A stretch of DNA of 64,000 bases from Adiantum capillus-veneris (GCA_014529385.2 CM043951.1:112346969-112410968), one strand, 5' to 3'. Shown: positions 1 to 12,971, numbered from the stretch's first letter. The notes: generated by a model not told the origin, from the sequence alone. Numbers and translations are program-made.

Positions 1-1158
1 AAAAACTCAAGCTTTATTTAGAGAATAAGGCGATGAAATGGGGAGCATAAGGTAGGGGAATGAGAGGGGAGAGAGTGGTAGAGCACATGGCGGATAGGTG
101 GGAGTTGATGGCAAAGACTCGCACGAGGGTTATGGCCATCATCCTTCATTTTTCTGCCCTTCATCTTCCATAGCCCAAGGGTGTAAAGGTCATGCTCAAG
201 ATGAGCATGGTGATTGCGGTGATGGTGATGGTGTGGGTGGGTGTGTGTGTGCACTAGGCACACAAAGTGCATAGTGTACTCTTTGGTGATGTTGTGTGTG
301 TGTGAAGTGTGATGTTGACCCCTCTTTACATAGGAGAGGATGGGGGAGAAATTCTAGAATTTAGAAATGAAGAAACCATTATCTACATAGGCCATGTGAC
401 TGTGGGCCCCACTTGTCTAACTGTGTGTATATGTGCCAGAACGGCAGTCTCATGAGAGAGAGACTAAGAGAGAGAGATGGGTTGATGAAAAAAGTGAGAG
501 GTGACATGGAGAATAAAGTAATTACAAGAGGGGAGACAGGGAAGTGTCTTCAGAGGTGAATCTGTGTGCAGATGTGTGTGAACACAAGAAAAATCAGGTA
601 ACCACCGGGTGGGGATGGGTCTGTGGGCACCTTTTTTAGTGAAACTGAGTGTGTGTGGGGGAGGTTATTTAGCTACAAGACAAGAGACATGGCGCCCTTT
701 AGAGAGAGAGGGGGGTATTGGGGTCATGGGATATGACAGGAGACAGAAAGAGGGGGTGGGGTATACTATTTTGGAAGATAGGATAAGTTGCATGTGAGTT
801 AGGGTGCATTATTGGTGAGTTAGAATGCATTATTGGTGAGAGGTGGGGTAGCTTGGGGGAAGAGAGAAAGGAGAAAGGAAAAGGGGAAGAGAGAGGGGGT
901 TGAACTTTTGAGTGGAGGAGAGGAAAAGGGACACAGGGCGGGGCAACAGTGAAGAAAAAAGAGACAAGGTGGGGATGGGCTGCCCCGCAAGCATGAGGTG
1001 GCCTATTTTACCTTTCTCATATATTTACATAATCATACTTTATTTTTTTCTTACTTTTTCCAATGCCTTTTATCACTCCCTCCCTAAGAGGGGGTTTTCA
1101 TGGGGTGGGGACGAGAGAAGAGGCGTATGGGAGCTTGGCTTGTGAAAAGCCCCCATCA
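1..1158 (+). repeat. LTR fragment F1 (3' portion), same family as solo LTR F2
   Basis: This stretch is the reverse complement of most of 23354-24440, with only scattered differences. Its right edge, CCCCCATCA at 1150-1158, is the terminus that ends the F2 insertion, where both borders can be read. By the F2 orientation (TGACGGG at one end, CCCATCA at the other) this copy runs on the plus strand and its beginning lies outside the window. No primer binding site or polypurine tract is visible just after 1158, so I cannot say whether it belongs to a full element or is solo. The short frame at 912-1145 recurs in F2 because the DNA recurs; there is no sign that it is a gene. Confidence 0.75.
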
Positions 1159-2639
1159 ACGGGTTTCCCCACTACATGCATTGTCATGTAGAGAACGGTG
1201 TGCAAATATCTTACACCCATGAATATAGGCATTGATCAATAAATACAAGATGATAACTCGGTGGTCCTTATCTTTATGCACCTCTGGACCGAGGTGTGAG
1301 AGGATTAAGCATGATAGAGAATGTGAGGTAGTTTAAATTGTGACAATGTAGGAGCTCTATTTAGGGACATTTATGCCACTTAAGGGCCCCTACATGGGAA
1401 CCATGTACATAGGAGATCTCATTAGATTAGAATGCACCTTGTGGTCCTAGGTCCATAGGGTGCCAATGTAGAAGCTCTAAAGGGCATTTAGGACACTCAA
1501 GTGAACTATGGAAATTGGAATTCCAGAGGGAACCCTATAATCCTAGGGCCATAGGGTGCCACTGTAGAGGCTCTAGAAAGGCATGTAGTCCATTCAAGGG
1601 CTACTAATTGGGTACTATATACCCCTAAGACCACAAGGTTCCTCTAATGTCAGAAGATATCATATGATCCTAGGGCCATAGGATGGCCTAGATGTGCTCG
1701 TAGAACCATCGTGTAGGCACCCTTCCAACCTAGGGCCATAGGTTTCCTCAATAACATAGAGGGGACTCCATGGCCCTAGGTCCATATGAGAGTATTAATA
1801 TCCACCTGGCCAGAATATATGTTGTTCTTTTTATAAAAAGTAGCTCATAAGAGAATGTCAAAGTTGGTTGAGGCAACACGCTGAACATCAAGTTCTTGAT
1901 ATCTAGATTTTCACTTACCAGATGGAAGGTATTGTGAAGGATAGTTTAATTAGGATACTAGTTATAGTTAATAAGAGAATCATGACCTAGGAGATGTTAT
2001 GCATGCAACCAGTCACATGTAAAGTAACATAAGGAGAAGAAAAAAGAGAAATTTTGGATTATGTATAGTTTTTAAGGAAAATCTAAACTAGTAGAACCAT
2101 GTATATGTAAGCAATAAGAAGAAGGAGATGGAGAAAAAGGAATAGGGATGAGATATGCATGGAGAATCATCTGGACAAAAGAGTAGTAGAGGAAGAAGAA
2201 GAATTCATGCGGTTGTTTTTTTAGTTTCTCCTCCATATCTCCCTCTTGTAATGGGAAGAGACGCCTAAGAGAGAACTTATACTGCAATAGGAGATTTGAC
2301 TCCTTTAGAAATATCCTGTCTCTCGTTGGGTACAGATGCACACGCGACTACAACACTTGACTTGCATGTCAAGGTAGAAACAACATCATCAGCATTAGAT
2401 GCAGCTAGCAAATAGTAGCACCATGTAGCTCTAGCAGCAACAAAGGCATGGACAACAATTCAAAAATATGGCAGTCCTTCTAGTTGCAACTCTCTAGAGA
2501 ACTTTTGTAGCCACAACAATGACTGGGCGCTTGTTTTTTTTGCTCCTAACATAACATCCAATCTTGTGTTGGTGGATGCACTCTAGAAAGCAACACATCC
2601 AATTACAGCTTCCGCAAGGCAAGTGCATTAAACAACCTA
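1159..2639. repeat. Non-coding stretch with degenerate tandem repeats (about 1330-1800)
   Basis: No coding frame is credible here. Between about 1330 and 1800 a motif of the type CCTAGGGCCATAGG recurs with a block reading roughly GTAGAGGCTCTAGA and a following CATTTAGGACACTCAAG-like stretch. At least three diverged units of about 95-115 bp can be aligned by eye, starting near 1338, 1452 and 1552. The remainder (1800-2640) shows nothing recognisable. Confidence 0.5.
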
Positions 2640-2810
2640 GATTCATGATCTAGGCAATACTAATTGTACGTGCAATTTCCCTATTTAGGGAGCACATCAA
2701 TAAACTACATATTCATTGTTTGGTGTAGATTCATGATCTAGGAAAATACTAGCTGTAGGTGCAAATCTGCCAATTTAGGCAGCACATCAATAACCTACAT
2801 ATTCATTGTT
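2640..2810. repeat. Tandem duplication next to element H1
   Basis: Two units of about 85 bp, each beginning near GATTCATGATCTAGG and ending ACATATTCATTGTTT, follow one another at about 2640-2723 and 2727-2810. Related shorter units (GTGTAGATTT, then a TTTAGGCAACAC-like block) continue after H1, at about 4190-4255. H1 therefore landed inside an older repeat array. Confidence 0.6.
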
Positions 2811-2814
2811 TTAA

Positions 2815-4153
2815 CACTAGGTTGGTAATGGGACACTTTTATGTCCTAGGACACTTTTATGTCCTGTTAAGTGACCATTTTTCTTGAATTATGTCAAGAG
2901 TTTCAAAATGGATTTTCAGGTGCTATCTGTCTATAAAGTTGTCTCATGAGCTGAAAAAAACTCGACATTTTTTTGGAATATCAATTCCATCTTTAACCTT
3001 GTCCTTGCACAACAGTTCACAACCTAAACTGTGTGAAAAAACGGGTCCTATTTTTGGCTTTTTTTAACTTTTTGCAACTATACCACTCTAGAATTCATGT
3101 TTGTGAGGTCTATAATGCTAAAGAATTATCTTTAGTAGTCCTCAACATGTCCTGATGCTTCTAGGAAGACATAAATGTTAAAGTTGTAAGTTATGACCAA
3201 ATTACAAAAATTGTCAAATCCTGTTTTTTAGCCAATTTTAGCTCTTGTATGATTTTTTTGGTGGCTTTCATGATATCCAAATGTAGTTTTGATTTTCTAT
3301 GTCGCATATTGTAACATAAAGCTAATATTCCTTGAGTTTTGGGGAACCTAATACACTATTTTGCATAGTAGACAACGATGGTTGATTTTTTTAATTATAG
3401 AAGAAAACGAAACATTCTAGTATATCAAGTATAGCTTTTTCAATATTGTTAGTTTCTTGTGAAAACTTCATGCATTTTGTAGGTAGTAACCATATCTAGT
3501 CATAAGGATCAAATTTGGCTAGATATTAAACAGTTTCTATGGGATTCTACAACTCATAATGTTGAACCCAGTTTTTTCATGTTTACTGTATTTAGCACTT
3601 CATCTTTGTCCCCAAGATTGCCCTTGGTAAGAGATGTATTATTCTTTCGACATGCTCCATGGATCCTTATGAACCTAAAGGACAATAGGTAACTAAGAAA
3701 ACATGCATATATTATTTGTATTGAGCGTGGCTATAGAAACTTTGATGATAGGTTTGCAGAATGGTAAAAATCCAACTTTTTTGTACCTATTTCTTTTGGC
3801 AAAACAAAAAATAGTGAGTGAGAAGCAATCATATGTTCTGATCACCAACCCATTGAAGTTAACTAGGGAATTTATCTCAAGTCCTACAAAAATTCCTAAT
3901 CTTATTTTTATGCAATAAAACGTAAGAAATGACTGTTTTGATGAAAATGTACTGGTCCATCAACTTTGGAGGCTTGGTGTGACCAAAAGATGAGAAAGTT
4001 TACAAGTTTCTTATTTTTTCCATGTGGAGTAGTCCTTGAACTATAACCTCATGAAAGGATTTTACAAAATGAGTGGATCTACTATGGTTTTGGAGGGTTT
4101 TTTCAAAACCCTAAAAGGACACTTTTATGTCCTGTTAGGTTACCAACCTAGTG
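2815..4153. mobile_element. H1: TIR element with TTAA target site, copy 1
   Basis: The element is 1339 bp with 14-bp terminal inverted repeats CACTAGGTTGGTAA / TTACCAACCTAGTG. It is flanked on both sides by TTAA (2811-2814 and 4154-4157). Just inside each end lies GGACACTTTTATGTCC followed by TGTTA, in the same orientation at both ends, and this is itself a small hairpin (GGACA/TGTCC). Near the left end of this copy the motif is partly duplicated. A second copy, H2, lies at 31853-33171 and is about 95% alike by eye. A short frame at 3703-3918 recurs in H2 but has no recognisable domain, so the element looks non-autonomous. Because TTAA is palindromic, a 2-bp TA duplication with 16-bp TIRs fits equally well. 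Confidence 0.85.
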
Positions 4154-4157
4154 TTAA

Positions 4158-4510
4158 ACAATATTAAATATATCCATTGATTTAGACAGCATTAGTGTAG
4201 ATTTTTCAATTTAGGCAACACATATCATTGGTGTAGATTTGTCGATTGAGACAACACCGATCACAAAAGCATGTTGAAAATGGTTGGCCACCACTGCCCC
4301 GAGTATGATTTCATTAACCTGTGTATAAAATGATAGTGATTTTGATTTGGAATTATACTTGAATTTGGAAATTGATTAATTTGAAATATGATGAATTCCT
4401 ATTGCGATAGTGCTTATGAAATTTGTATCTATTAAGACTGATTATCAAATGATGAGTCTGACCAATGATGTCCTAATTCATCAGGATATGACATATACTA
4501 CTTATTCTAA
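4158..4510. other. Non-coding stretch between H1 and the small TIR element
   Basis: It holds the remains of the repeat array that H1 entered (to about 4255) and then AT-rich sequence without a coding frame or recognisable element. Confidence 0.5.
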
Positions 4511-4658
4511 GGTGAAAGCATGTTAACGTGTCACACTTTTTGTGCTAGTTAGCAATTTCAAATTAGCACATCCTAAAAAACTTCAGTGTCCGGTAAAATT
4601 TTTACAAATAATATCAAAATTTGTTGGAGGTTGTACATTTGGTTTCCTTGTTTCAAGA
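4511..4658. mobile_element. MITE-like TIR element, left half
   Basis: The sequence AAAGCATGTTAACGTGTC starting at 4515 recurs as an inverted repeat at the other side of element A, ending near 48882, and the match extends through CACACTTTTT. The two halves, joined across A's GCTTT duplication, make a compact element of about 290 bp with TIRs of 27 bp or more. The outermost bases (AGGTGAAAGC here, AGGGTAAAAGC on the other side) are also nearly matched. I could not identify a target-site duplication, so the superfamily is open. Confidence 0.65.
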
Positions 4659-4663
4659 GCTTT

Positions 4664-5236
4664 TGTTGGACGGGTACGTCGCGACGGACGTCAGCACAGC
4701 GAGAGCTCACCTAACAAGTAGTGTCAGCTAAGGACGAAGCTTGACCCACAGGCGCATGGAAGCAAGCATAAGGTGTCAACCTACACTCGACCGACTCCTA
4801 ACTAATTCCTACAGAGGTCTCTACCAATTGTCTAAGTCACAGCCTTCAAGAGTGCAAAAGAGGAAACTTCCTACAATGCTTGCTAGAGCCGAACACCCAT
4901 CAAACACTTTCGAAACACCAGAGAACTTGAAGGAGACCCTACTAATACCTATAGGCCACTGTCCCTAAGGTCTATGAACCAAAATCATGACCCAAAACAA
5001 CCAGTGCAGAAACACATAGGATGTCTGGCCGAAATCTGCAGGTCTTCGGTTCCAAAATCTGAAGTGCCTAATGTGTAGCTCTACTCAATGTGAATGCGTG
5101 GATATGCTGTAATGAGAACTTGGAAAACATATGCTCACCCAAACAACCAATGAAGCTCATAGAAGGAGCTCCCAAAGCCGGACCGTACGTGCGCAATGTT
5201 GGTATTGGCGCGTCGCTCTAGTCGGGGGAAACACGC
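4664..5236 (-). repeat. A 3' LTR, distal segment
   Basis: It matches 47805-48372 of the intact 5' LTR in the same order. It is cut at ACACGC, where element B entered, and continues at 13952. Confidence 0.92.
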
Positions 5237-6385
5237 TGTGAGCGGGATGAAAACACACACACTGCCTCTATAACGACCCAACACACACTCTTGGGAAGAT
5301 ACACACACACACACACACTATGGGGCACCACTCGGCTTAGACAACACACCTTGCCGAGACAGGGAACACACCTCTAGAGTGAGAGGAGAGACACTATCCA
5401 TTTGCCCACTCCACACAAAGAGACACACACACACACACACAACCAAAAAAATCAGCTCAAAAGAGGAGAATTTCTGATGTTTAGATACAATTGAGCTTGG
5501 GCCAACACCAATGGGGCAAATAGCTCACACAATATGGGTAAAATAAGCCAGTTACAATCACAAACTAGAGCAGAAACTTCGCTCATAGGAGAAACTTACA
5601 CAAAAAAAAACAGGAAAAGAGTGAGGAATTTGGCAAAATGGACAGCGCCATCGCGTCCGGAACGGCCCAAAACCCCAGTCTACAATGTCAAAGTGCTCAA
5701 ATCCGACCTCGGATGAGCAGTTTACGGCCAAAACAGGCTCCAAAATGAGCAAAAACACAGTTGCAGCTGTTCCTCCTCTCTTCTCCACGTTTTTTCTGGT
5801 CTTCTCTCAGTTTTTTCAGTTCCCACACTTAGCTTTCTTATTTGGTCACCCTTGGCCTTTTAGATGACCTCAAATGGACCCCGAACAGGCCAAAAACTGA
5901 CCTCGCAGTGCATAGTTGTCACCTTTTTACATCATCCGCACACCTGGCACTCATTTCTTTTCAATAATGCGTCTCGCAACCACGTGAAGTGGCCCCAAAA
6001 AGTGGTCCTAATGATGAACTTTCTGCATAACTCTCACAAGAAAACACCCACGTTGTGTCCGTCCTCATCCGCGTGCAAATATTGACCTCGTTCGCCCTCC
6101 TGACGCCACTAGATGCCATCTGACGCACCTGCTTACCTCATGTCGTCAGCCTGTGGATAGCTTCCTCGAGAAGTTTTATGCGCTACCAACTCCTCCTTAT
6201 TGTAGAAAAAACACAGTGGTACTGGTAATAGTGAAAATCGATGCAATATGTACACCCTGTCCTACCTGTACACATGTGGGCCCCACGTAACCACCTGGCT
6301 CTGAAAAATGGGCAATTCTTTATTTGATGCACCATGCATGTATATGTACAGATGTGCAATCCCTTGCTCCAAAAAACTCCTGACA
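5237..6385 (-). repeat. B 3' LTR
   Basis: This 1149-bp LTR matches 12796-13947 with only a few percent difference. It contains a CA microsatellite (about 5286-5318 and 5430-5442). The neighbouring inner edge (6386-6405, reading GCTAGGGGATGGGCAAATTA on the minus strand) is the likely, rather weak, polypurine tract. Confidence 0.92.
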
Positions 6386-6413
6386 TAATTTGCCCATCCC
6401 CTAGCCTGCTAGA

Positions 6414-8561
6414 TCATTCATGATCAGCAGCAGCAAAGAGAGATATGAGACTCGCTGCATCACAGGTCTCCTCATCCCTCACCAACACTGCTTGATCCAC
6501 AGACAGCTCATCTTGCTCCACCATCATCAATCTAGCATGATACAATTTAAGACGCAATCCATTTACCCTTGACTTATGTAGAACACCATCCAGGTTAGCC
6601 AGCTGATATGTGCCATTTGGAAAACACTCCACTACCTTGAAAGGGCCTTCCCACTTAATTTGAAACTTCTTTTGGAAGGTGTTGTCCAGCTTACTGTTGT
6701 AGCGTAAAACCAAGTCATGTTTCTTGATACCCTTACTTTTGACCTGTTCATTTATCTTTGCGAAAGCCTTATCCTGCATCTTCCCATAATGCTCCAATGC
6801 GCTCATCCTATCCAACTGGACCTCTTGTAACTGCAAGAGCCTCTCTTCGAATGCATCACTAGGCGGCCCAAGCAACTTCTCTAACGTCTTGACCGCAGGC
6901 AACTCTACTTCCACAGGCAATAGTGCTTCTTTTCCATACACCAAATGAAATGGAGTAAACCCTGTACTTGTCTTCACCGAAGTACGGTAAGCCCATAATG
7001 CACTAGGAAATTCCAAATCCCAATTCTTTCCTTGGTGCTCTGTCACTTTCGAAAGAATCTGTACCAACTCACCATTGAATCTTTCATTTAAGCCATTAAA
7101 CTGTGGGTAATAAGGAGTGGTATGCTGGGGCCTAATCTTCATCTTTGCACATAAAAAATCTAGCAGTTAAGCTCTAAAACCAGGCCCCTTATCTGAAAGT
7201 AGCTCTAGTGGCACCCCAAACTTGCAACATATTTCATCATACACAAATTTTGCCACATCCTTTGCAGTGATCTGTTTTACTTCTATAGCCTCTGCCCATC
7301 TAGAAAGATAGTCCACTACCGTCAAAATATAGCTTTTGCCCCTTCTTGTGATAGGTAACGGGCCTATTGCATCAATCCCCCACTTTTCAAACACATCAAA
7401 CGCCATAATGGTTTTTCGTAGCTCTGGCTTCAACACTCTCTTCCCAAATGCTTGACACCTATTGCAAGACCTACACCAATGGTGAACATCCTTGTGCAAA
7501 CTAGGCCATACATACCCCTCTTGCAAAATCTTATGCAAGGTGATCTTTAGAGCAAAATGGCCACCACATGCGCTTTCATGATTCTCTTCCAACACTCTGT
7601 AAAGCTCCTCCCGCCAAGGTACACGTCTCAACACGAGATCATCCCCTTTCATGTATAAGACATCACCAATCAATTTGTACCTGTATGCTCTACGCACAAA
7701 GCCATACTTCTTAGACTTATGAATCTCCTTTGGAATGATTCCTGTTAGCAAAAACTCCTCTTCTTGATCCAAACTTTCCCGGCCATGATAAAGAGGTAAA
7801 GTGGTCCTCAACACAAATAGCTCCCCAATCATGCCTTCAGCTGCTTCATGTGCCTCTCCATTTAGAGCACGTTCAATGTGTCTGATGATCCATGCTTCGA
7901 ACTTGTTTAATAGGCCTTTAATTCTGAACCACATTTCCTTCAATGAGGTGTTCTTGCTCTTCCACATACCCAGCACTTGCTTCACCACTAACAAGGCATC
8001 ACCTTTTATGCTCAACCTTCGAACCCCATGCTTCAAACAAATGTGTAATCCGGCTTCCAGAGTAGCATATTCAGCCTCATTGTTACTATGAGCATCCAAT
8101 TTGAACCCTCTCTTGCATACTAGCTTCCCCTATGGATCATAAAGTGCTATACCCCCTGAAGCTGCATCATGGCTCTTTCTGTATGAACCATCAAAGAACA
8201 ACACATGTACATTGCTGATCTGTGTCACTTCTTCAACTGCCTTTCTCACCACCTCTTCCTTAACAATAAGGGGATTCTCCTTGTAGGTCAACAAATCAGC
8301 TAGGGTAGCCCTTGTACTATCTTCCACTAGAAAAGAGAACTCAAACTCCTGCAGCTCAATTACCCATTTCTTCACCACATTTGACATGTTAGTACCATTA
8401 ATTAACTGTGGCAAAAAGGCATAACTCGTCAAGAAAACAAAAGACCGTGGTAGAAAGTAATGACAAAATCGTCGACAAGCAAATATTACATTGACCATCA
8501 CTAGCTCTACTTCCGAGAACTTTCTCTCCGCTACCAACTTCACTCGGCTTTCACAATACAC
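6414..8561 (-). pseudogene. B pol, 3' part: end of RNase H, archaeal-type RNase H, integrase
   Basis: In one frame with two in-frame stops (near 8130 and 7167) this reads the end of the gypsy RNase H (ADLLTYKE), then a second RNase H with LFFDGSY, NNEAEY and KGD supplying the D-E-D catalytic residues. Next come the integrase zinc module (HESACGGHF, then CRSCNRC), the integrase core (GIDAIGP, LSDKGPGF, and the Glu in FNGLNERFN) and a C-terminal domain with YGKEALLPVEVE. The core integrates the cDNA; the extra RNase H is thought to restore RNA-cleaving capacity in Tat elements. No chromodomain is visible. A frameshift separates it from the upstream RT frame. Confidence 0.88.
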
Positions 8562-10210
8562 TGGCTGCCCTTCCCCTTTTGCAATAGCATGGCTCCAATG
8601 GCATCATACCCTACTGAGGGATTTACATAAAAAACTTTCTCCCAATCAGGAGCCTGCATGGCTGACAAACCCCCTAACACCTCTTTCACCTCTTGAAACA
8701 CTTCTTCACACTTGTCATCCCATTGCAATGGATCATGCTTTGCCACTTGTTGTAATGGATAAAGAATCTGAGAAGACAATGGAATAAACCTTGCCATGTA
8801 CTTCACTTTGTGTATAAAGGTTGCCAATCGATTCATACTCGTAGGTGATGGAAGAAGAATAATAGACTTAACCTTATCTGGATCAGCCTCAATGCCATTT
8901 TTTGACACCATATGGCCCAATAACTTCACCCTTGGCTGTGCTAGATGACATTTCTTTGGATTTAGTTGTCCTTCACATTCATCATATCGAGCCAATACCA
9001 TCTGCAGCTTCTCATGGTGTTCAGCCCTACTGCTATAGACACAGAAGTCATCCATAAAAGCTTTAACACAACTACCAATGAATTGTTCCAACACCCAATT
9101 TGCTCTCTCTTGATAGAAGGAAGGTCCATTTGACAACCCAAATGGCAATACTGTGTAGCAATAGCATCCCCATGGCGTAATAAAAGTTGTCTTTGTGCGG
9201 TCTTTAATAGCAATCTTCAATTGAAAATAGCCTGAAAAACCATCACACACACTGTACCTCTCATAACCTGCCACTGAATCCAAGATCTGATCAATGAATG
9301 GGAGAGGATATGGGTTCTTCTTAGTGGTTGCGTTTAAGGGTTTAAAATCTACACAAATTCTCCACTTCCCATCCTTCTTTGGACTGACTACAACTGGACT
9401 CACCCATTTTGTGGTATCCACAGGGACTATGAACCCTGCCTTCAATAACTTGTCCACCTCTTCTCGCAAGGCTTCCATTTGCTCTTGACCCATCCTTCTT
9501 AGCCTTTGCCGCACTGGCTTAGCACCTTCTTTCAGCTCTATATGCATCTCTTTGCCCTTGAACCCTTTGATCTCTTCATATGAAGTAATGAACAAATCAG
9601 GAAAACTAGCCAGCATGTGCAAATATATATCCTTCTCCATAGTTGAGAGGTCTCCACTGATCATTTGTGTCATCAATTCCTGCTTCTTTGACAACTCAAC
9701 CTTGGTTTGCATCAGCCCTTCAATCACTTCATAAGGCCCTTCACTTTCATCTTCAACCTCATTCGCAAATGCAACTAAACCAAACTCCTGGATTTCTTTG
9801 TCCATCAAAAGAAATGCAACATCAGCATGCTCATCACTGTTGGTAGTGCTATCATTGTCCTCATCTGTCACCGTGGAAGAGTCTTCATCACTAGACTCAT
9901 CCTCATCTTCATAAAGCTCCTTTAATCGTTTCCTTGTGTCCATATTATAAAGTTTCTTGGTACCTGTCTTTCCATAGAGGCTAATCGTACCATGTCGCCA
10001 ATCTTGAATAGCTCCCACTGCACGTAACCATGGTCTGCTCAGTATAATAGGATATGCTCCCAACCCTGCTGGAATCACATGAAAATCAACCACTGCCTTT
10101 GTATCATATGCCTCCACTTCTAAGCTCTTTACAACACCCAAGCATTTTACTTTTTGATGGTTTGCCAATCTGATCCGAAAACCTGACACCCCAGCCACTG
10201 TGAGACGCAT
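8540..10210 (-). pseudogene. B pol, 5' part: protease end, reverse transcriptase, RNase H start
   Basis: The frame opens inside the retropepsin, whose active-site stretch (YVDGGAQICVS) is still in the gag frame just upstream, so a frameshift near 10200 splits the protease. PIILSRPWL is the conserved late protease motif. RT follows: WVSPVVVSPKKDGKWRICVD (fingers), VCDGFSGYFQL (first catalytic Asp), TVLPFGL, and FMDDFCVYSS near 9040 with the two catalytic Asp residues. The frame ends in RNase H (GYDAIGAMLLQKG). Between protease and RT lies an acidic Asp/Glu/Ser-rich linker of about 80 residues. Confidence 0.88.
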
Positions 10211-11778
10211 ATTTGGGCTCCGCCATCCACATAACCTTGTCCCAAATTTTTCCTTTTATGCCACACATCTACTATTGGACAAATGTCTGGTAGCTCATCC
10301 ATTGCCAACACCTTTACTAAACCTCTCTTTGGCTCTTTCTCCATTGGGTTAACCATCCTCTTCCACTGTCGCTTTAGCTTAGGCGCCATCTCTATAAGCT
10401 GCCCAAAAGTAACATCTGCCTTCCTACGCTTCAGATCCTCCTTCAAGTCATAGCTTAATTGCCCATCCCCTAGTGGAAAATCTGAAACATGAAACTTATG
10501 ACGAGCTCTCCTTTTCCTCTTGGCCTTGACATCCTCGCCTTCATGGCTCATTCCTTTCTTCTTACTAGGACCTGGGGCACTTCTTCCTTCCTTTTCCTCT
10601 GTGGTCCTCTTCCCAATAGGCATCACTAATGTATCCTCTAGCTTTGATGCCTTCTCCAAGGTGACTACACTTAGCACTTTTGTCTTTCCTTTTTCCTCCT
10701 GGGTCAGTCCACTAGTTCCTTCGTCTCCCTTAATTTTGATGCCATAATCATTTGACCTAGTTAACACCTGTGTTGGCAATGGATACATGTCTCCCCCCAT
10801 CCTTGATGGCTTATCACATTGCAGTCTGATGTGACCCAACTCTCCACAGTTGTAACAGGTGGGCGTCTGCCTCCAAAACCTACCATTGCTTTGTCCAACA
10901 CCATTCCTAGGTCTTTCTTCACCTCCTGGCTGATTTGCATACCTCCCTCGACCTCGATTATTTCCCACTTGACCTAGCATGTTTAGGCTGAGATTCTTCA
11001 TCAAATCTACCATTTGCCTCATGTATTGCCTTAGCCCATCATCTTGCACTGCTCTAGTGACCACTGCTGGCATAACCTGAGTAGTAACAGGAACCAGTAG
11101 TTCGTGATGAACCCCTGACATGCGACCTTGTAAAGATTCTATAGGCTGAAATTCAGACCTCATTGGCAAAGACTCCACCCCTAACTGGCTCATTTTCCTC
11201 AACTTCCACTCTTTGTTCCTTGCTACCTCTAGTGCATCTTCATATGTCCTAGGCTTCTTTAGCTCCACTCTCCAACGTATATTCTCCCAAAGACCATCCA
11301 AGAACCTGTCCTTCTTCATCATGTCAGGCGGGGGTACCTATGGTGCTAAGGCCTTACACATTCGCTCCCATGCCAATGAAAACTTACGTATGTACGCATC
11401 TACTGGCTCATCTTCCTTCTACACCAAACCTTGTACTTCTTGCCACACTTTGTCAGGATCTTCTATCTTCACAAACTCCACTTCCAATCCATGCCTTAGA
11501 TTGTCCCAACTCAATCTTACAGGTGGATCCGCTGCACGCAACTCCTCTTCAAATGCCTTGGACCAAACTCGTGCATCACTCTTCAAACAAATTTGGAGAA
11601 GGCGTAACATTTGCGTAGGGTCATGAATCTGGTTGCTAATGCAGGCAACCTCCATCTTTTCCAAAAATTCTTCCACATCTTCATCACTTCTTCCATGAAA
11701 CTCCGGATAAGAGAAAGCCATGGCTACCCAAGTTTCAATGCTTTGAGAACCCCTTTGAACACACGTGCAAGAACCCAA
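10190..11778 (-). pseudogene. B gag
   Basis: One frame with two stops (at about 11419 and 11340). It begins MGSCTCVQRG and has a capsid-like region with FSYPEFHGRSDEDVEEFLEK, typical of plant gypsy Gag. The nucleocapsid carries one CCHC zinc knuckle, CYNCGELGHIRLQC, near 10820-10860. A basic Lys/Arg-rich stretch follows before the protease active-site region. Gag forms the particle and packages RNA. It could make no full-length product here. Confidence 0.85.
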
Positions 11779-12795
11779 AACTTTTGACTACCCAATCCCC
11801 AAAAACTTCAATGGAGCTCAACTTTAGATAAGGACAAACACATGCACATCAAATGAGTTTTCATAGTTGATCATCGGAATTACAACAGGCAAAGGACATT
11901 CCAAGATCTCTGGTAATCTTCTTGGCCCAAACATAAAGACTATGCGCTGCTGGAAAAAAATCTTCTTGGACACATGAACATTTATCTGGATCCTTTGAGT
12001 TAAATGAAATGGAGTGAATTGAGGGCCATTTTGATCATCCATTAAAGCCAACCATGAAGCTCCCAAGAAGGCACACCTGACTTAACCTCTGATTTTGCCA
12101 AAATTTCAGCAGCATAACAGCATAAATGGCTCAAAAGACCAAAAAACCAGCCATCATAACTTGGAAAAATTTTGGCAGAGTTTCCCCAGAAATAGAGCAG
12201 TAGGAACCCAAAATATAGACTGTATATGTATGCATAAATTGTCAACAATAGAACCCGAGCATCAAGTAGGACTCACTAGTACATAGCCTATGGCGAGGTC
12301 ACAAAAAGGGTGCTCCAGCTACCCGTATCACCGAAAGGATCTCTACATTTGAGAATCCCCCAGCTCAATAAAAACCTCACGCTATCGACCCTCACACGAA
12401 GGCTAATGCAAATCGCGTATAGTGAAGTCTCAGAAATGACTATCTTCCAGACCAAGTCTCAGAAGCGGCTGGGACTGCCAAATAAAATCAAGTATGGCTC
12501 CACAAATGCATACAATGGCAGTTTCCACAAGTAATGTACAATTCAACAGAAAATGCGCTCAAACAGGCGCCAAGTGATGCATACCCACAACAACTGCAAG
12601 TGACATCACTGCTAGTATATCACTATACTCCAGCTACCTGTACCTGTGTGAATCACCTGTACCTATACCTATCCCTGTAACCTGTAACCTCTAACATGTA
12701 ATCTGCAACCTGCAACCTGTAATCCCGAATCTCGAAGCTTGAAGCTCGAAGCAGAAGGTAGTCGAAGAAGATACTCCGTGGGGGCGCCAAAAGAA
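11779..12795 (-). other. B 5' leader and primer binding site
   Basis: The stretch is non-coding. The probable PBS is on the minus strand at about 12776-12789 (TGGCGCCCCCACGG), six bases from the LTR. It starts with the TGGCGCC common to plant gypsy PBSs, but I cannot assign the tRNA. Next to it, 12620-12760, is a run of short related units (CCTGTACC, CTGTAACC, GCAACCTG). Blocks at about 12160-12180 and 12322-12372 also occur in the leader of copia element C (about 33520-33545 and 33868-33920). Confidence 0.7.
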
Positions 12796-12971
12796 TGTGA
12801 GCGGGATGAAAACACACACAGCGCCTCTATAACAACCTGACACACACTCTTGGGAAGATACACACACACACACACACACTATGGGGCACCACTCGGCTTA
12901 GACAACACACCTGGTCGAGACAGGGAACACACCTCTGGAGTGAGAGGAGAGAGACTATCCACTTGTCCGCT

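Noticed and set aside
912-1145. A gene shared by the two F copies (1-1158 and 23354-24871)
   Set aside because: The frame lies within a duplicated LTR, with differences spread evenly over all codon positions as far as can be seen.
3703-3918. A small gene in H1, repeated at 32722-32934 in H2
   Set aside because: It is conserved only as far as the whole element is, and has no recognisable domain or better conservation than its surroundings.
2815-4153. H1 and H2 as CACTA-superfamily elements because the TIR starts CACTA
   Set aside because: CACTA elements make a 3-bp duplication; the exact empty site in C's gag shows TTAA (or TA).
5534-5716. A short protein-coding gene (MGKISQLQ...) also present at 13095-13310
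   Set aside because: It lies in both LTRs of B, and the reading frame changes after an A-run of different length; there is no sign of coding constraint.
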